A stretch of DNA of 64,000 nucleotides from Helichrysum umbraculigerum (lineage: Eukaryota > Streptophyta > Magnoliopsida > Asterales > Asteraceae), in assembly GCA_949592205.1 (NCBI GenBank), contig CATIUR010000002.1, forward strand, positions 6,362,501 to 6,426,500. Reading direction: 5' to 3'. The notes under the pieces were generated by a model. The model worked only from the letters and a program-made list of their open reading frames with translations. It ran no database searches and was not told the origin of the DNA. Made by a program: the position numbers and the translations under genes. Position 1 is the stretch's first letter. Each line of letters opens with the position of its first letter. Shown here one piece after another: positions 10,201 to 19,326 of the stretch.

Positions 10201-11851
10201 AACGATGTTTCAGGGAAAATGAGTTAGTGAAACGTGCAAAGACATTGAAAGTAAATGCAGGAACAGAACCTGATGCTGACCTAGGTCCAGTAATTAGCAA
10301 ACAGGCAAGTGTCATTTACATTCCTACACATACGTGTGGACTGCCATAGCATCAATTATATAATTTATTTCTACATTCACCAGGCTAAAGACCGAGTGTG
10401 CCGATTGATCCAGAGTGGAGTTGAAAGTGGTGCTAGGCTGCTGCTTGATGGAAGAGATATTGTGGTATCTAGTGATGCCAATTCTTCTAATCTAACCTCA
10501 CCAAATCCCTGTCTATAGTTGAGACTTGTTGCAAGTGCCATATCATTGAAGCTAGATTTTAATTACCCCCTGTTTTAATGTTGATTAGGTTCCAGGATAC
10601 GAACAAGGAAACTTTGTTGGACCTACAATCTTGTCTGGTGTTACCGAAGATATGGAATGTTACGAGGTATATGCCTTTTCATGATCTCTGCTTTCAACTT
10701 AGGAGTGGTGATTTCAACCCATTAACTTATAAATGTGTCAATTTGGGTTTAGTTTAATTCTAACAGGTCAAAGGGGGAATGTTTCAAATGGTCAGACAGG
10801 TTAAAAGATGGCCAAAGTCTACAACCTCTTAAACCATTTTATTCAAAGATTTCAACTGATATGTGTACATTAGTTATCTATAAAGAAGTAAAAGACGAAC
10901 AAAATGTTTTGGCAGGTCATCCCGACCCAACCTGGCCAATTCTAATAGCCCGTTTCAACCTGCACCTGTTATGTGACCTCAATCTGCCCTCATCACCCAT
11001 TATGTGACTTCGAGTTCAACTCTTTATGGTTTATATCACTGACAGAATGGAAAGGAAACTTAAACGTTGAGTTATGCTTAAGTTGTCAATTTGTATCTTT
11101 TTGCAGGAAGAGATATTTGGTCCAGTCCTTATTTGCATGCAGGTATGTTAATACTTTGCATTTCATCTAATCCTTATAATAACTTAAGGTTTAATCTGTT
11201 GTTTGCAACTCCTTTTCAGGCTAACAGCTTGGAAGAGGCCATTAATATTGTCAACAGAAATAAGTACTTTCTGTAGAAAGCTAATCTTGATATTAAAATC
11301 ATTTGTATCGCCTTTGTACTTTATTAAATAGAAGCTTCTTTCTGCAGATACGGTAATGGAGCAGCTATCTTTACATCATCTGGTGTGGCTGCTAGAAAAT
11401 TTCAAACGGACATTGAAGCCGGGCAGGTAAGGACACCTCAGTACAAATACCTATGTATAGATGGATCTTATGTATTTTCGATGGGCATAAAGATGAATTG
11501 AATATTAAAATGTTGTAACTCTACTGTTTTGCATCAGGTTGGCATAAATGTACCAATCCCAGTTCCATTACCGTTTTTCTCCTTTACAGGGTCAAAAGCA
11601 TCTTTTGCTGGTGACCTCAACTTCTATGGTACGTTACCATAGTAGATTGGTGTTTTGTACTTTTACCATTTCTCTTAATGTAAACTCATAATCTGGCAGT
11701 TATTTAGAGAGGCTAAGTTTTGTTTGAATATGCAGGCAAAGCTGGGGTTAACTTTTATACCCAGATCAAGACTGTGACTCAACAATGGAAGGATTTACCC
11801 AGTGGTTCTGGAGTTTCGCTTGCAATGCCAACTTCTCAGAAGTCTTCATAA
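5226..11851 (+). CDS. ALDH6B2: Methylmalonate-semialdehyde dehydrogenase (CoA-acylating), ALDH family 6, 19 exons
   Basis: The enzyme oxidises methylmalonate semialdehyde (and malonate semialdehyde) with NAD+ and CoA to propionyl-CoA or acetyl-CoA, late in valine and pyrimidine breakdown in the mitochondrial matrix. Exons are 5226-5250, 5372-5460, 5777-5848, 5956-6117, 6215-6293, 6387-6541, 6743-6806, 7407-7486, 9629-9694, 9822-9872, 9962-10113, 10214-10304, 10384-10464, 10589-10666, 11107-11142, 11220-11263, 11348-11426, 11538-11628 and 11736-11851. Joined, they give 536 codons without a stop. The arginine-bearing, acid-poor start (MYRLSIRRVTSLS) suits a mitochondrial presequence. Family-specific segments include GVCAGICPFNFPAMIPLW, FILKPSEKDPG and FVGSNTAGMHIYARAS. 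The catalytic cysteine is Cys317 in FGAAGQRCMAL (codon 10067-10069), and the end is LPFFSFTGSKASFAGDLNFYG followed by TQQW. Intron 12 has a GC donor (CAG/GCAAGT). Large insertions occupy introns 7 and 8. Confidence 0.95.
5477..5526. repeat. Compound (TA)n(TG)n microsatellite in ALDH6B2 intron 2
   Basis: A run of TA units passes directly into a run of GT units. Similar TA/GT or TA/CA compounds occur at 7162-7226 and 62480-62568. Confidence 0.95.
6979..7155 (-). mobile_element. tRNA-derived SINE (Au-like), in ALDH6B2 intron 7
   Basis: On the minus strand the sequence starts near AAGCTGGGTTGGATCAAG (A-box-like) and has the B box GGTTCGATCC (plus strand 7091-7100). It then carries the Au-like body GGAAGCAGCCTCTCTACC and the end ACGGTATTGGGTA. 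Flanking TTAACAT copies at 6972-6978 and 7156-7162 are a candidate 7-bp target duplication next to a TA microsatellite. SINEs are transcribed by RNA polymerase III and moved by LINE machinery. The copy lies antisense to ALDH6B2 between exons 7 and 8 and does not touch the splice sites. Assignment to Au rests on remembered family features. Confidence 0.75.
7162..7226. repeat. (TA)n(CA)n microsatellite in ALDH6B2 intron 7
   Basis: A TA run (about 7162-7192) is followed by a CA run, directly beside the SINE insertion point. Confidence 0.95.
7481..7730 (+). repeat. 125-bp tandem duplication spanning the exon 8 splice donor
   Basis: Copies 7481-7605 and 7606-7730 are almost identical; a T/G difference follows GTACGTTTA. 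The first copy starts in the last codons of exon 8 (ACCCAT/GTACG), so the duplication also copied the donor site. The second donor lies in the intron, 125 bp downstream. Use of the second donor would insert extra sequence into the message. Confidence 0.92.
7769..9576 (-). mobile_element. Internally deleted LINE derivative in ALDH6B2 intron 8
   Basis: The insertion is flanked by the 14-bp direct repeat TGAACTGTTAGATC (7755-7768 and 9577-9590). A T run at its left end on the plus strand is a poly-A tail on the minus strand, the mark of target-primed reverse transcription. The 3' part has the LINE-like tail with CATCTTGCTATTTATTTCG. The 5' part encodes an ORF1-like protein with an RNA-binding fold. 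No endonuclease or reverse transcriptase ORF2 is present, so the copy is defective and must have been moved by another element. It adds about 1.8 kb to the intron, antisense to the gene. Confidence 0.85.
9127..9495 (-). pseudogene. LINE ORF1 remnant with RRM-like domain
   Basis: The first 122 codons of a LINE ORF1. After a charged, low-complexity start (SDDEQDGEQVSEQNNDG) comes an RRM-like segment around residues 66-116: YYFTNFPFDWNEANLRDLF, then EVYVARKMNKQGRRFGFVRF. These match the RNP2 and RNP1 positions of RNA-recognition motifs seen in plant LINE ORF1 proteins. ORF1 proteins bind LINE RNA in the ribonucleoprotein particle. The frame ends soon after RNP1. Further fragments of the same protein continue in shifted frames at 8388-8591 and 8113-8457, so the gene is broken. 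The intact LINE at 56575 carries a related ORF1 (KHNKIGKRFGFVRF). Confidence 0.7.
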
Positions 11852-13290
11852 ATGAATATGTTTTTCTCTATGAATACACGAGCCTACATTTCCCAGCATG
11901 TACTTTCAACTCCTTGATTTATATGTTAAGTTGTTTCCCCGAAATTGTCTTGATCTATGTTAAATACATGCACATTATTTACCCGCATCGATCAGTTTGA
12001 CATGTAGTTGGCCACCTCAAAGCCACCTTTCACACCTGATACCTCATTCTCAGCTTACTTTGGCTCGCTTTGCACTAGTATTGGTTCTTGACTTGTATTC
12101 CTAAAACCACCTTTATTTTGAAGGAAGTGCAGGGAACCGTGGAGTATGATGTGTGCGTATTTGCTTTTGATTGTGCTTTTAGCCATAGGTTCACTTCACT
12201 TCGCTCAACATGGGTATGAATTAACTATGAACTTCATTATATTATACTTGTGTATAACATGGATAACTATATGAATTAGTACACATACTTTCGTATGCAT
12301 TACAAAAGGTGGAAATTGGTTTGGTGGCAACACTGATGGTACTTTCTCGGAGAGGTGTTTAAATAGTAGTATGAAATGTGTTTTTGTTAAGGTTTTACAC
12401 TTGCAGTAAGAAAAGTTTTAGGATATGTGTAGTTGTGTACATGTATCTAAACACCCTTTCGATCCACCCTGGTTGCAATTGGTATATTGTCATACCGGAA
12501 TTTATGCATATGAAAGCATAAATAACGGATTTAACAGACCTGTCCTCTTCCAGGACATGATCCTGGGTGTCCATATTCTGAATGAACTACCATCCTCACC
12601 TCATTATTATTACTCCAAAGCTGGCTGTATCCGGTGACTTTAATATTAAAAGATAAGCAACAACACAACACAGCAGGTCAGCATACACCCACACACAAAC
12701 ACATACAAAAAGTAATCTTTCAACATAATAGCAGGCATTGGAAGTTCAAAATCATTCCAACATACATTAAATTATATCTTACATAGGGCCTCTTTCGGCA
12801 ACGAATCAGTTTTTACAGAAAGGCCTCTGTGAAAACTAGTAGATGATCTTGAAGACCATGGTCGCCCTCATGGCTCATACCCTCCATTCTCATTAGGTAC
12901 AGATATTTTGCTAAGGTCAACTCCTCAATTCATTTAACAAACTATTTTGCTATGAAATTGTTTTATGATTTTGACGAAGCTACGATGTATAGTTTAGATT
13001 TACTTGCAAATTTGTATAAACACATCTAAACAATTGTGCCTTTTTTTTGTCTAACAGATGTAGGTTTAAATAATTATTTTCTCATCTTTTCAAGGGATCG
13101 ATGTCAGTTACAAGTTAAACCCATTTTTTTCTAATTCACTTTGTGATATTTTCATGGTTACATAGCTACCTATGCAGTTCCCATCTTATAAATGTTCTCT
13201 TCAAAAACCTTGCTTTAATTTTCATGGCTATTCTACTTGGTTCCCATTCTATTAGGGTTATGTAACACTTTCCGAGTTTCTATCAAGCTA
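11852..13290. other. ALDH6B2 3' flank and intergenic sequence
   Basis: The first few hundred bases probably hold the 3' UTR of ALDH6B2. I see no convincing coding region. Short open frames near 12425-12637 have no recognisable protein features. Confidence 0.5.
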
Positions 13291-13299
13291 TACTTTTCG

Positions 13300-13400
13300 T
13301 AGTGAACGAACATGAACAACAAAATTTGTTCGTGTTCGTTCGTTCATAAAAACCTTAATGAACGAACAAGTCTGTTCGTGTTCGTTCGGCTCGTTTACAG
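13300..13400. repeat. Cluster of TTCGTTCG / CGAACGAA inverted motifs
   Basis: Units such as GTTCGTGTTCGTTCG and GAACGAACATGAAC alternate in both orientations within 100 bp, giving strong hairpin potential. This resembles the end of a non-autonomous DNA transposon, but I could not find its partner end. Confidence 0.5.
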
Positions 13401-13404
13401 GCTT

Positions 13405-14095
13405 AGTGACATGTGAATATTGATGTAGATTAAAGCTTAAAATAAAATATTTGACAAAACATATTGTTACCTTTGTAATCAAATTCATATTTTTGTATTC
13501 ACATGTGCACATTTGGTATATGAACATATGAACATTTGATATAACGTATATTTTAACATACATGTAGTGTTCTTTAATATGTAAAAAAAAAAAAAAAGTA
13601 AAGTAACATCTCATACCGCCTTCCGCGGGTTAGGGCCCAATACCGTCTAGGACAATGTATGGGGGAGGTTAGATGTAGACAGTCTTACCCCCTACCAGAG
13701 GTAGAGAGGCTGCTTCCAGTTCTACCTAAGGTAGAAAGGACCTCCAGCCTTTTTGCAGGGGATGCGATTCGAACCCCTGACCTCCTTTTTGCAGGGGATG
13801 GGATTCGAACCCCTGACCTCTTGTTCAGAGGCAAGGGACTCAACCACTAATCCAAACCTGCTGCTTTTTTTTTTTCTTTAATATGTGTTTGTCAATAATG
13901 TGAACATTATATAACATTTGGAGATACAATCCGTGACGTTGACAACACAAAACCTATGTGCAGTTGACCACTAAGAACAGAACAATGTATTCCCCCATAA
14001 CATTTACATGTGATTTGTTGCGTTTACATGTATAAAATGTATTTAATTCAGAAGTCATCGCAATTTGTACGTTTTTGTGGTTCTCATTTTAGTTC
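13405..14095. repeat. Dispersed repeat, copy 1 (partner at 51419-51722)
   Basis: From GACATGTGAATATTGATGTAG to TTTTTGTGGTTCTCATTTT this matches 51419-51722 at roughly 70-80 percent by eye. Shared blocks include TGTGCACATTTG and TTGTTGCGTTTACAT. Copy 1 is interrupted by a SINE that copy 2 lacks. The family is not recognised. Confidence 0.65.
13583..13873 (-). mobile_element. tRNA-derived SINE (Au-like) with duplicated B-box region
   Basis: It is flanked by the 13-bp direct repeat TTCTTTAATATGT (13570-13582 and 13874-13886). On the minus strand a tRNA-like head (GGTTTGGATTAGTGGTTGAG) is followed by two B boxes and the Au-like body, with plus-strand match GGTAGAGAGGCTGCTTCCAG. It ends near GGCGGTATGAGATG and a terminal T run. 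A 36-bp block, 13748-13783, is repeated at 13784-13819, so the B box GGTTCGAATC occurs twice (plus strand 13766-13775 and 13802-13811). The related repeat at 51.4 kb provides an empty site. Confidence 0.8.
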
Positions 14096-14864
14096 ACTGG
14101 TAGTCCACTATCAAGTAGAAAACCAATCTATAAAAATATTTCCTTGTTAAAGATGGATCATTTGGTTGGGCCATCGGCTAATGACATGAAGCGGTAGGGA
14201 TTGCCAGTATTTTAACCAATGCATGGGAGAAGCAAATATTCGGAATATTAATAATCAAATGTAACACATCAATGAATTTTTTTGCAATGTAGTTCGTGAT
14301 AATCATTTATAGCCATACAAGTGGTTTCTGGTTTGTTTCGATTGCAATACCCACACATACAATTAGTCATGTTCACAAGTCTGTCGAATCAAGAAGTTAT
14401 GTAGATACTATTTGCATATCTACAATATACGAGCTTTAATTTGTAAATGATCAGTGATTCAAAGATTTGCCTTTTTAGTCTAATGACACATTAAATTGCT
14501 TAACAGTCCATCCCTGCCTCTGTCCAAGCATGAGTTTGACGACTGGCCCGAACCAGTCTGGTTGCAGGTTGGTCACTATTCACCTCACTCAGTTCAATGT
14601 GACAGCTTGAGAGTTTCACCGCTGGGTCAATTTAAGAGGCAGAATGAAATACACAGCCAGTGACAGAAAGACCAACAGACTCGAATGCATTGCATGTCTG
14701 ATGAGATGTATGAGAAACACAACCGAGTCTGAATCCAAGACCTACATCTACCAACACTATGATACAGTCTCTGAGTCTCATGTACCTGTAATGCAACAAA
14801 CTATGTCTACAGATCTCTAGTGTAATGATCAAATTTATAGCATCCTCTCTTAATTATACATCTT

Positions 14865-15136
14865 TTACTTCCAAATCAAGCTTGTTTTAGAGATCATAAG
14901 AGGATTCACATTTGCAGTATCTGAGTTGTTTGCTTCACCATCACTCTACAAATCAAGCCAAGAAAGTGATTAATAATTCAAGTGTCTACAATTTGTCTCA
15001 ATTTTTTTGGCTAGTAAAATGGGACCCACAACCCCCTTACATGATATTCTTGTGAGAATTTTACCTGTTCAATAGCCTTTCCGGAAGGCTCCAGAGTTCC
15101 TGATGCCAAAACCTTGGCTAGGTCTCGTAGAACCCC
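14865..15136 (-). pseudogene. Two exon-like segments of an unrecognised gene (3' end)
   Basis: On the minus strand, 15136-15065 is open for 24 codons (GVLRDLAKVLASGTLEPSGK and four more residues). It is bordered by TAG/GGGG and CAG/GTAAAA, which look like acceptor and donor. A second segment, 14945-14865, follows TTTGTAG and reads SDGEANNSDTANVNPLMISK, then stops at TAA, in matching phase. This has the form of the last two exons of a gene, but I do not recognise the protein and found no upstream exons before 15470. It may be a captured or truncated fragment, or chance. Confidence 0.3.
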
Positions 15137-16892
15137 CTACATTAAATTTGTTAAAATAAAATGACATGTTTAAAAAGAAGAAAAACAAAGAAAAAGTTGA
15201 GTGCATGGATCATTTGAGTGAGTTGTACCGTAAGCAAAAAGTGATTAATACACCAAAAAAATACACTTGTACTGTAACCAAAAACTGTTGTACACTGTGT
15301 ACATGGATCATTTTTTTTTTTTTTTTTTTTTTGTATTTATCAACTCCCATACAAAAAACCAATACTTGACGGTCAACATTTTGCCCGAAGATCTTATCAT
15401 TAATGTTGGGTTTCGTAATGTGTTTGATTTATATATGTTTTTATGAGTTGAGTTCAATTTGAGTATGGGAAAACAAAAAAGAATAAAGGAATGCATCTCA
15501 ACCGTTGGATTCAATCAAAGTTGGAGGGGTATTCTTGTCCTTTAACAATTTCATATTTAATTAAATGATTAATAAACACAGCATAATTGCAGGAAAAAAT
15601 TACGAACACAGAGGCTAGGGTTTTGTGAAAAACTCATCGTCGATCTCGCAAAAATACCAAATCGAAGGTATGAACTTCAATATTGCGGATCAATTTCATA
15701 AAATACGCACTACATAAGATCGATTTCTACTGATTTCAACGGATTTCAACTGATTTGCTATTTTTTCATATACGTAGTAGAAAAAATACAAACCGTGAAA
15801 TTAGTATCTCTTTTTAGGTTTTTAATGATTTTGTATCTATATTTAATTCGTAATCAAAATATTTTACTGATTTCTATTGATTCAACAGCTAATTTCAACT
15901 AATTTGAGAAAAGAAGAAAAAATTGGAAGATGATTATGAGATGTAGGATTGCGTAATAATACGTTAAATTAATTGACAATTGAAACTATTTTCTTCAATA
16001 ACGAATTGTATTACAGATGGTTGTAATTGAAGGATGTGAAAAACCTATGCAACAGCAACATACAACAAAAACGACAGGTACGAAAAATAGTGAAAATTAG
16101 ATATATCACATGTGGTAACATCTATTATGTAGATGAAAACTGAACAGTACAATATGTGGTACTAGCTTGTGGTAATTGATTGTTGTCTGTGAATTGGATA
16201 ATTACTGTGTTCCCTTCAAGTTTAAGTTAAAGATGCTGAAATGAAGATAGGGAGATTTAGGTTTTATTAGGTATGAAGTTCACATTAGTATGTGGCATAA
16301 CCGCATAAATTGATTCTCTTTGATTCGGCACACTGGTTATTCGTTTTCGTATAAGTACATTTCTTTAAACATGATATTAACAGATGTTTTCTAGTTTCTA
16401 TGGTCGTATATCATAAATGTTGTGTTTGATAGATATTATTTACACTTGGTTTTGACTGTGATGGGTGAAAAGTTAGTTTGCATGACTTTCGTATTTTAAG
16501 AAATACGAAGTAGTATTTTCCTTGGAATGTGTAGTTAAAGGAGGTTTATGGTTAATTTCAATATCTTAAAATCAAGGAATTAAGAGGTTTAACCAAATTA
16601 TTTATTGTAAGATCTCTTGCACATTGTCACTTGTGATAATGTTTTATTTATTTACAAGTTTACAACGTACACCTAACACTACTCTATTCGTGTTAACTGA
16701 GATTCAAACACCTGGTGGAAGTACTGTTTAGGTACTGCAAGCACCAAAGGAAGAAAAACCGTTTGTAGGACAGGTCTTTCAAAACCTTATGTTATCTGAC
16801 TAGTTTAATTTTTCAAAACCTTATTTAGAGTTATACATCATAATACGTCCAATCATTCAGCATTGTTATAGTAAAATCCGGATGTGTTAAGA

Positions 16893-17027
16893 TATAAAGG
16901 TTGCGGAAGAGGTAAAAGGCTGAAGAGTTCGAAAGAGAAGGCAATAGAAGGTAAGAAAAAGTGCGGATTATGTAGAGCGACTGACCATAATAGACGAACA
17001 TGTGATAAGAAGAAAGCAGAAAGCTAA
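16893..17027 (+). pseudogene. C-terminal remnant of a FAR1/MULE-type zinc-knuckle protein
   Basis: The open frame reads YKGCGRGKRLKSSKEKAIEG, then KKKCGLCRATDHNRRTCDKK, and stops at TAA 17025-17027. C-GL-C-RATD-H-NRRT-C fits the CX2CX4HX4C zinc knuckle, and the GCGRGKRLKSSKEKA run before it is the basic C-terminus common in FAR1-related proteins. FAR1 proteins are transcription factors derived from MULE transposases. A possible early exon (ATG at 16017, MVVIEGCEKPMQQQH, then a GT donor) lies upstream, but the DNA-binding and transposase domains are missing. The fragment lies about 230 bp from the start of the palindromic array. Confidence 0.55.
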
Positions 17028-17249
17028 AAAATTGGTTGAAGAGAGCGAATAAGAAAAAGAAGTAACACAACAAGCAGGGCAAGAAGACAATTGAAGAGTT
17101 TGTATTGTTTTAAATTGCTTAAAGATACTCTTAACAATCAAATGTTATTTGATTGAAAAGATGATTTGTTTTACTATGTTTATTTGTTTTTAAGTAGCTT
17201 GTTCTTTTACAACTATAATAATAAGGTGTTTGTTTATAACATTTAGCCT

Positions 17250-17315
17250 TTTGCACGATTTAAATATGCTGCTTAATACCACGTGTGATTCTAGTTGCAA
17301 CTACATGTGATACTA
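17250..17315. repeat. Left part of the palindromic array, cut off by the gypsy insertion
   Basis: Short motifs such as ACCACGTGTGATTC and CTACATGTGATACTA continue across the 8.8-kb insertion into the large array at 26094. Confidence 0.7.
17311..17315. repeat. Gypsy target site duplication, left (TACTA)
   Basis: Five bases identical to 26094-26098 directly flank the retrotransposon, as expected for LTR element integration. Confidence 0.85.
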
Positions 17316-19291
17316 TATAACACCCCACAATTTAAGACAAATTTTTTTTTTTTTTTTTTTTAATTCGGAAGCGTAAATCCCATATATAATATATACATAG
17401 ATGTCACGATTTCACCAACCAAAACATTACATATGTTCTAAAATTTAGATATAGTTACAAACGATAATTATCGACTGGGTGTTATTTAACAAAACAAAGC
17501 AATAACAAAAACGATCAGAGTTCAACTTGGCAAACATTTCTTCAAACCATCAACACGTCTCAACAACCCAAAAGTTAACCTGCAAAAGTATTGTGGGGAA
17601 TTAGCACGAAGCTAAGTGAGTAAATTAAGTCTAACAATCTAACTTAGTATAACAATCAATTCACAACAATCATCTAACTAAACAATCAAACAGAGGATCG
17701 GTGGTTCTTGAGATACCCTCAGTCCGCGGTGGCACTCCAAGAACACTTAATAATCAACTGCAGGCCAATACAGAGATTTTTACCGATAGTTTAGTGCTAT
17801 CTTTAACCAATATGGATTAATTCACAATAAATGTTCATCCGACCCATAAGGATTAACCTATAGCAACTAAACCCAAAATTGACCTCTATCATTCCAACCT
17901 ATCATGGAATTATTTACTAGCAAACAATCAATCTATCAAACTACAAGTTTAATCAACAATCCTATCATTATCATAACTATAAATCAGTCAACACAAGCAA
18001 CTTAAAAATTGATGCAACTAACTGTTAACACCAAGATTAAATTGTGAGAACCAGTCCACTCACCTGTCTCGTTTCAGTCTCCAAACTCAAAGATCTTATT
18101 TTATTGAGTCTTCGGTGCCTCTGTAAACACAATCAAAACACAAGTTAATAACTTGTTTCATAATTTAAATTATATCTATACTTAAATACTCACATCAATA
18201 ATCAAGAAATATCAATGGATAAATGATTTAAGTATTGAATTCTAACAATTTCACAAAACATCAAATTTGTCAAAATAACAAAGACAAACGCGATCCGGGT
18301 CAGAGGTTCGGGATCGCGTTCCTCTTCACAAAATTTTTCTGTTACCGAAAACTACTGAGCAACGCGATCCGGTTAATGGGTCAGGATCGCGTTTACATGA
18401 CCAAACACGAAGGATCCAGTTTATAACTAAGGAACGCGATCCAGGTCAAGTTGGTGGGATCGCGTTCGCATGCCCAAAATCACCTGTACCAACCTGCACG
18501 AACCCTAACTCCATTTTTATCACAATATCATCATCAAACTCAGATTTGAGTTATTCCAAAGGTTACATAAACTTCCAATATCATCTAATAGTATCATACA
18601 ACAAGCATTCAAGTATCAAATCCATCTAATTCAACTAAATTCACATATAACCTAATTCATTCATTTAGATTTAACAAGAATCCACTTTTATACTTGAAAC
18701 CTAAGAAATTTGCATTTAAATCAAGAACAAGAAGATGATGATGTCAATTTCAGTAACTACAATCCATTCAAGTACAATTGATCATACATGCATAAGTTTT
18801 CTACTTAATTTCACCAATTGAGCTCAAGAACACAAAACAATTACCTACAATGGAAATGGAGAAAACTAGATGAACAAGATGAAGAAGAAGAAGATGAATT
18901 CAGTGGCTTCAACAAATTCACAGCTCCAGTTATGATCAAGTTCAGATTTTTCAATTTGTTTATAAGTGTGTGTTCTTGAAGTTTTTTAACCAGAATCAGG
19001 AAATGAAGGAATAAATGTCGACCAACATTTCAACCTAACTCATATACAGTAAAATATTATACCCGTCCTAAATCTATTGTCTGGAACCTCAATTTCAAAT
19101 GTGCGAAAATTATTTTATTTTACCGTCACCTAAAATTATCTAAAACAGCTAACATTTCAATAGTCACAATATTTCCTGAGGCTCATTTACCTATTAAATT
19201 TAAAAAATTTAAACACAGGTAAAAATTATAAATTGCATAAATAATTTAAAGAAAATACCTTTTTCTTCTAGGTCTGATTTGGGATGTTACA
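17316..19291 (-). repeat. 3' LTR of the gypsy element (1976 bp)
   Basis: In the element's sense the LTR begins TGTAACATC and ends GGTGTTATA. It contains three spaced AACGCGATCC...GGATCGCGTT inverted repeats and a T run on the plus strand at 17342-17361. There is no independent gene; the open frame at 18235-18426 repeats in the other LTR and looks non-coding. Confidence 0.95.
18287..18466. repeat. Three tandem hairpin motifs in the LTR (AACGCGATCC...GGATCGCGTT)
   Basis: Inverted 10-bp arms occur at 18287-18296/18311-18320, 18361-18370/18384-18393 and 18433-18442/18457-18466, each with a 13-14 bp loop and a spacing of about 72-74 bp. The arms are identical while the loops vary. The same set is in the 5' LTR (about 25089-25268). 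Confidence 0.93.
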
Positions 19292-19305
19292 AATCACCCC
19301 TCCTT
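19292..19305 (-). other. Polypurine tract of the gypsy element
   Basis: The minus strand reads AAGGAGGGGTGATT directly before the 3' LTR. This is the expected primer for plus-strand DNA synthesis. Confidence 0.8.
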
Positions 19306-19326
19306 AGAAAGATTTCGTCCCGAAAT

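Noticed and set aside
18235..18426. 63-codon frame in the gypsy LTR, repeated at 25037-25228
   Set aside because: It is present only because the LTR is duplicated and includes the hairpin motifs. No start context, domain or relation to known LTR genes.
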